From positions 1,612,001-1,676,000 of the forward strand of contig OZ244811.1 in assembly GCA_965220105.1 (NCBI GenBank): DNA of 64,000 bases, in the 5' to 3' direction. Positions 62,636 to 64,000 of the stretch are shown here, piece by piece. Under the pieces are notes generated by a model. The model worked only from the letters and a program-made list of their open reading frames with translations, was not told the origin of the DNA and did not search any database. Source of the stretch: Bin87 sp965220105. Lineage in GTDB: Bacteria; Chloroflexota; Dehalococcoidia; Lucifugimonadales; UBA3495. The translations under genes were made by a program, and so were the position numbers. Position 1 is the first letter of the stretch; each line of letters begins with the position of its first letter.

Positions 62636-62664
62636 TTGACAAGAATCCATCAACTAATTATAGT
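62636..62664 (+). promoter_or_regulatory. Promoter of hsp20
   Basis: TTGACA (62636-62641), a 17-bp spacer and TATAGT (62659-62664), 67 bp before the start. Near-consensus sigma-70 promoter, divergent to the dnaJ promoter with 27 bp between the two -35 boxes. Confidence 0.8.
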
Positions 62665-62730
62665 AAGCCTTGACGGTGTTGATGCGCCGTACGCCATCGG
62701 CCAAAAGGCCACCACTCCAGGAGGAAAATG

Positions 62731-63201
62731 ATGACCAGTATGCAACGATTCGACCCGTTTAGCGAGACGCGCCGCTTTCGCTGGCGGATGGGTGACCCTT
62801 TCGCCTACGGCCCCAGTTGGCGTCTTCCCTACGCCTCCGACGGCGACAGCGGGCACCGGTTCCCGATTAACGTCCGGCGGGATGACGATAACCTGACCGT
62901 GCTAGCCTGGCTGCCCGGTATGGAGGCTGACGACGTTGACGTTACGGTCACACCGGACCGTCATCTGTCGATCAAAGCGTTCCGGAAGTTGCGCGAGCAG
63001 GGGCAGAACGAACGTTATCTGTTGCGCGAGCATGGCTTTCGCAGCGGCGTACGCGCCGTGAAACTGCCATCGGACGTGAATCTTGATGCCGCCGCCGTTG
63101 CCATGGACAACGGAGTGCTGACGATAGTGATTCCGGTGGATCAGTCGCGGCAGCCCCGCCGATTGGAGATCGGCGCCCACGGTTCCGCCGACGCCGGCTA
63201 G
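62731..63201 (+). CDS. Hsp20/alpha-crystallin small heat-shock protein
   Basis: 156 residues from the second of two adjacent ATGs, which is best spaced from AGGAGG. The alpha-crystallin domain spans about residues 48-143: FPINVRRDDDNLTVLAWLPGMEADDVDVTV, ERYLLREHGFRSGVRAVKLPSDVNLDAAAVAMDNGVLTIVIP. The A-x-x-x-N-G-V-L motif is present. It holds unfolding proteins for the DnaK/ClpB system. Divergent from dnaJ, sharing an intergenic region with two promoters. Confidence 0.95.
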   Translation: MTSMQRFDPFSETRRFRWRMGDPFAYGPSWRLPYASDGDSGHRFPINVRRDDDNLTVLAWLPGMEADDVDVTVTPDRHLSIKAFRKLREQGQNERYLLREHGFRSGVRAVKLPSDVNLDAAAVAMDNGVLTIVIPVDQSRQPRRLEIGAHGSADAG

Positions 63202-63373
63202 ACGCGATCCCGCAATCCGGCTGACGTCGGCGCACCTCCTGGCCGTTGCGGGTTGGGGGGTGCGCCGTTTTGGCCGCACCCTTCGGTTGTCCGCGGCCAT
63301 CCGGGTAGTCCGCGGGTGGCCGGGACAACGAAGCGCGGATGGTCCATCGACCAGAGCAGGATGAGCGGGAGAG

Positions 63374-63407
63374 CTCGTTCGACAGGACAACTCGTTCGAC
63401 AGGACAA
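63374..63407. repeat. 17-bp perfect tandem duplication between genes
   Basis: CTCGTTCGACAGGACAA twice in a row in the 467-bp gap 63202-63668, which holds no gene apart from this and the palindromic repeat at 63455. Confidence 0.95.
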
Positions 63408-63454
63408 TGGGAAGACCTTATGCCTCAATGACGCCTCATGCGTACCCACTTTGA

Positions 63455-63567
63455 TCTGTCATTGCGAGGAGCACAGCGGCGTGGCAATCTCGATGAGGTT
63501 GAACACACGTCGGCGAACCGCCGTTGCTACGACGACGAGATTGCCACGCTACGCTCGCAATGACAAG
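63455..63567. repeat. Interspersed palindromic repeat
   Basis: TCATTGCGAGGAGCACAGCG and GTGGCAATCTCGATGAGG at the left, GAGATTGCCACGCTACGCTC and GCAATGACA at the right. Same family as 31541. Confidence 0.8.
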
Positions 63568-63668
63568 GTGGCTACGCGTGAGTCAATAGTCCGGTTGCCG
63601 GGTTCGTCGTTGGGTGCTACTATTATTTGACGGTCGGTGTGCCGCTGGCGCCGACCGGTTTAGTGCAA

Positions 63669-63743
63669 TCCCCCGTAGCTCAGCGGTAGAGCGGGCGGCT
63701 GTTAACCGCTAGGTCGTAGGTTCGAATCCTACCGGGGGAGCCA
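63669..63743 (+). tRNA. tRNA-Asn (GTT)
   Basis: Acceptor stem TCCCCCG pairs with CGGGGGA (63733-63739), discriminator G and encoded CCA follow. D-arm GCTCAGCGGTAGAGC, anticodon loop CTGTTAA with GTT at 63701-63703, T-arm with GGTTCGAATCC. All arms pair. 75 nt. Confidence 0.97.
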
Positions 63744-63879
63744 ATTCTGCAACCTGCTGGCAAACCGTCACGCGTTTCGCCTGCTGGGTATTCCCGCCCA
63801 CGCCGTCGCCCGGCGGGGCGGCTTCAGTTTCCGACCAGGTTCACACGGTAAGTTAATTAGGTTCATACGGGATGGCACT

Positions 63880-64000
63880 GTGCTGAACGGCTGCACCATT
63901 ACCCGCATTTTCTGCCGGCCGAATTGTCCCCCGGGACGGCGCACGAAACCCGGTAACCGGGTGTACTTCGACTCCCCAGGTGATGCGTACAACGCCGGAT
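63880..64000 (+). CDS. Ada-type methylphosphotriester domain, 5' end only (runs off the window)
   Basis: Frame 1 encodes NGCTITRIFCRPNCPPGRRTKPGNRVYFDSPGDAYNAG, the Ada metal-binding pattern with CRPxCP and the FDSPxxAxxAG segment. The first two zinc-binding Cys (CRPNC) are present. The start is uncertain: GTG 63880 is the best candidate, and the frame is open further upstream. The other two Cys would lie beyond base 64000. It may be a DNA repair methyltransferase or a glycosylase with this domain. Confidence 0.55.
   Translation, partial: MLNGCTITRIFCRPNCPPGRRTKPGNRVYFDSPGDAYNAG

Noticed and set aside
63768..63992. 74-codon minus-strand ORF after the tRNA
   Set aside because: The plus strand there encodes a recognisable Ada-type segment; the minus frame has no motif.

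Overview
The window is bacterial, GC-rich chromosome. It carries a coenzyme F420 ligase (cofE), a UbiD/UbiA/UbiX/UbiE-type quinone cluster, a clpB/hspR/dnaJ/hsp20 heat-shock locus and a run of small-molecule catabolic enzymes (GMC oxidoreductase, HpaI aldolase, ACMSD-type amidohydrolase, TPP enzyme, FAD halogenase-like protein). This set suggests a Chloroflexota lineage such as SAR202/Dehalococcoidia-like bacteria. That placement is inference from gene content; no marker gene here proves it.

Layout. 1-2.1 kb is a graveyard of IS256, NYN-protein, IS630 and ISAs1 fragments. 2.3-7.8 kb is a peptide-type ABC importer (lipoprotein plus two permeases, no ATPase) followed by a membrane-anchored PQQ-like propeller. 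7.9-29.2 kb is a large accessory island. It holds three IS630-type elements, two head-to-tail MITE arrays, a TnpB element, IS5, IS701-like and ISNCY-like copies, and a set of A/C-rich genes that look horizontally acquired (pRiA4b ORF-3-like protein, DEDDy exonuclease, XRE regulator, broken serine recombinases, ankyrin protein). Most mobile genes here are frameshifted, and several insertions are nested so that their order can be reconstructed.

29.4-64 kb is mostly ordinary chromosome: cofE, dinB, an MFS carrier, a class-III aminotransferase, two dienelactone hydrolases, an NHLRC2-like thioredoxin/NHL protein, prmC-prfA, an intact DDE insertion sequence, the ubiD-ubiA-ubiX-(DHFR-like)-ubiE cluster, the catabolic run at 48.6-57.2 kb, an IS110 element sitting inside a palindromic repeat, the heat-shock locus, tRNA-Asn(GTT) and the start of an Ada-type gene. 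Interspersed palindromic repeats lie between many of these genes.

The most notable points are four. (1) The NHLRC2-like gene at 37289-38794 has an in-frame TGA exactly at the second Cys of the conserved CC-x-x-C motif, with a hairpin downstream that fits the bacterial SECIS model, so it is probably a UxxC selenoprotein. (2) Ten MITE units of 117 or 131 bp, joined at shared CTAG sites, form two arrays that each start at the right end of an IS630 element. (3) Short tandem duplications of 8-18 bp recur inside transposase genes of unrelated families. (4) A TnpB element with imperfect inverted ends and a 9-bp flanking direct repeat interrupts a gene and was itself split by IS630 and MITE insertions.
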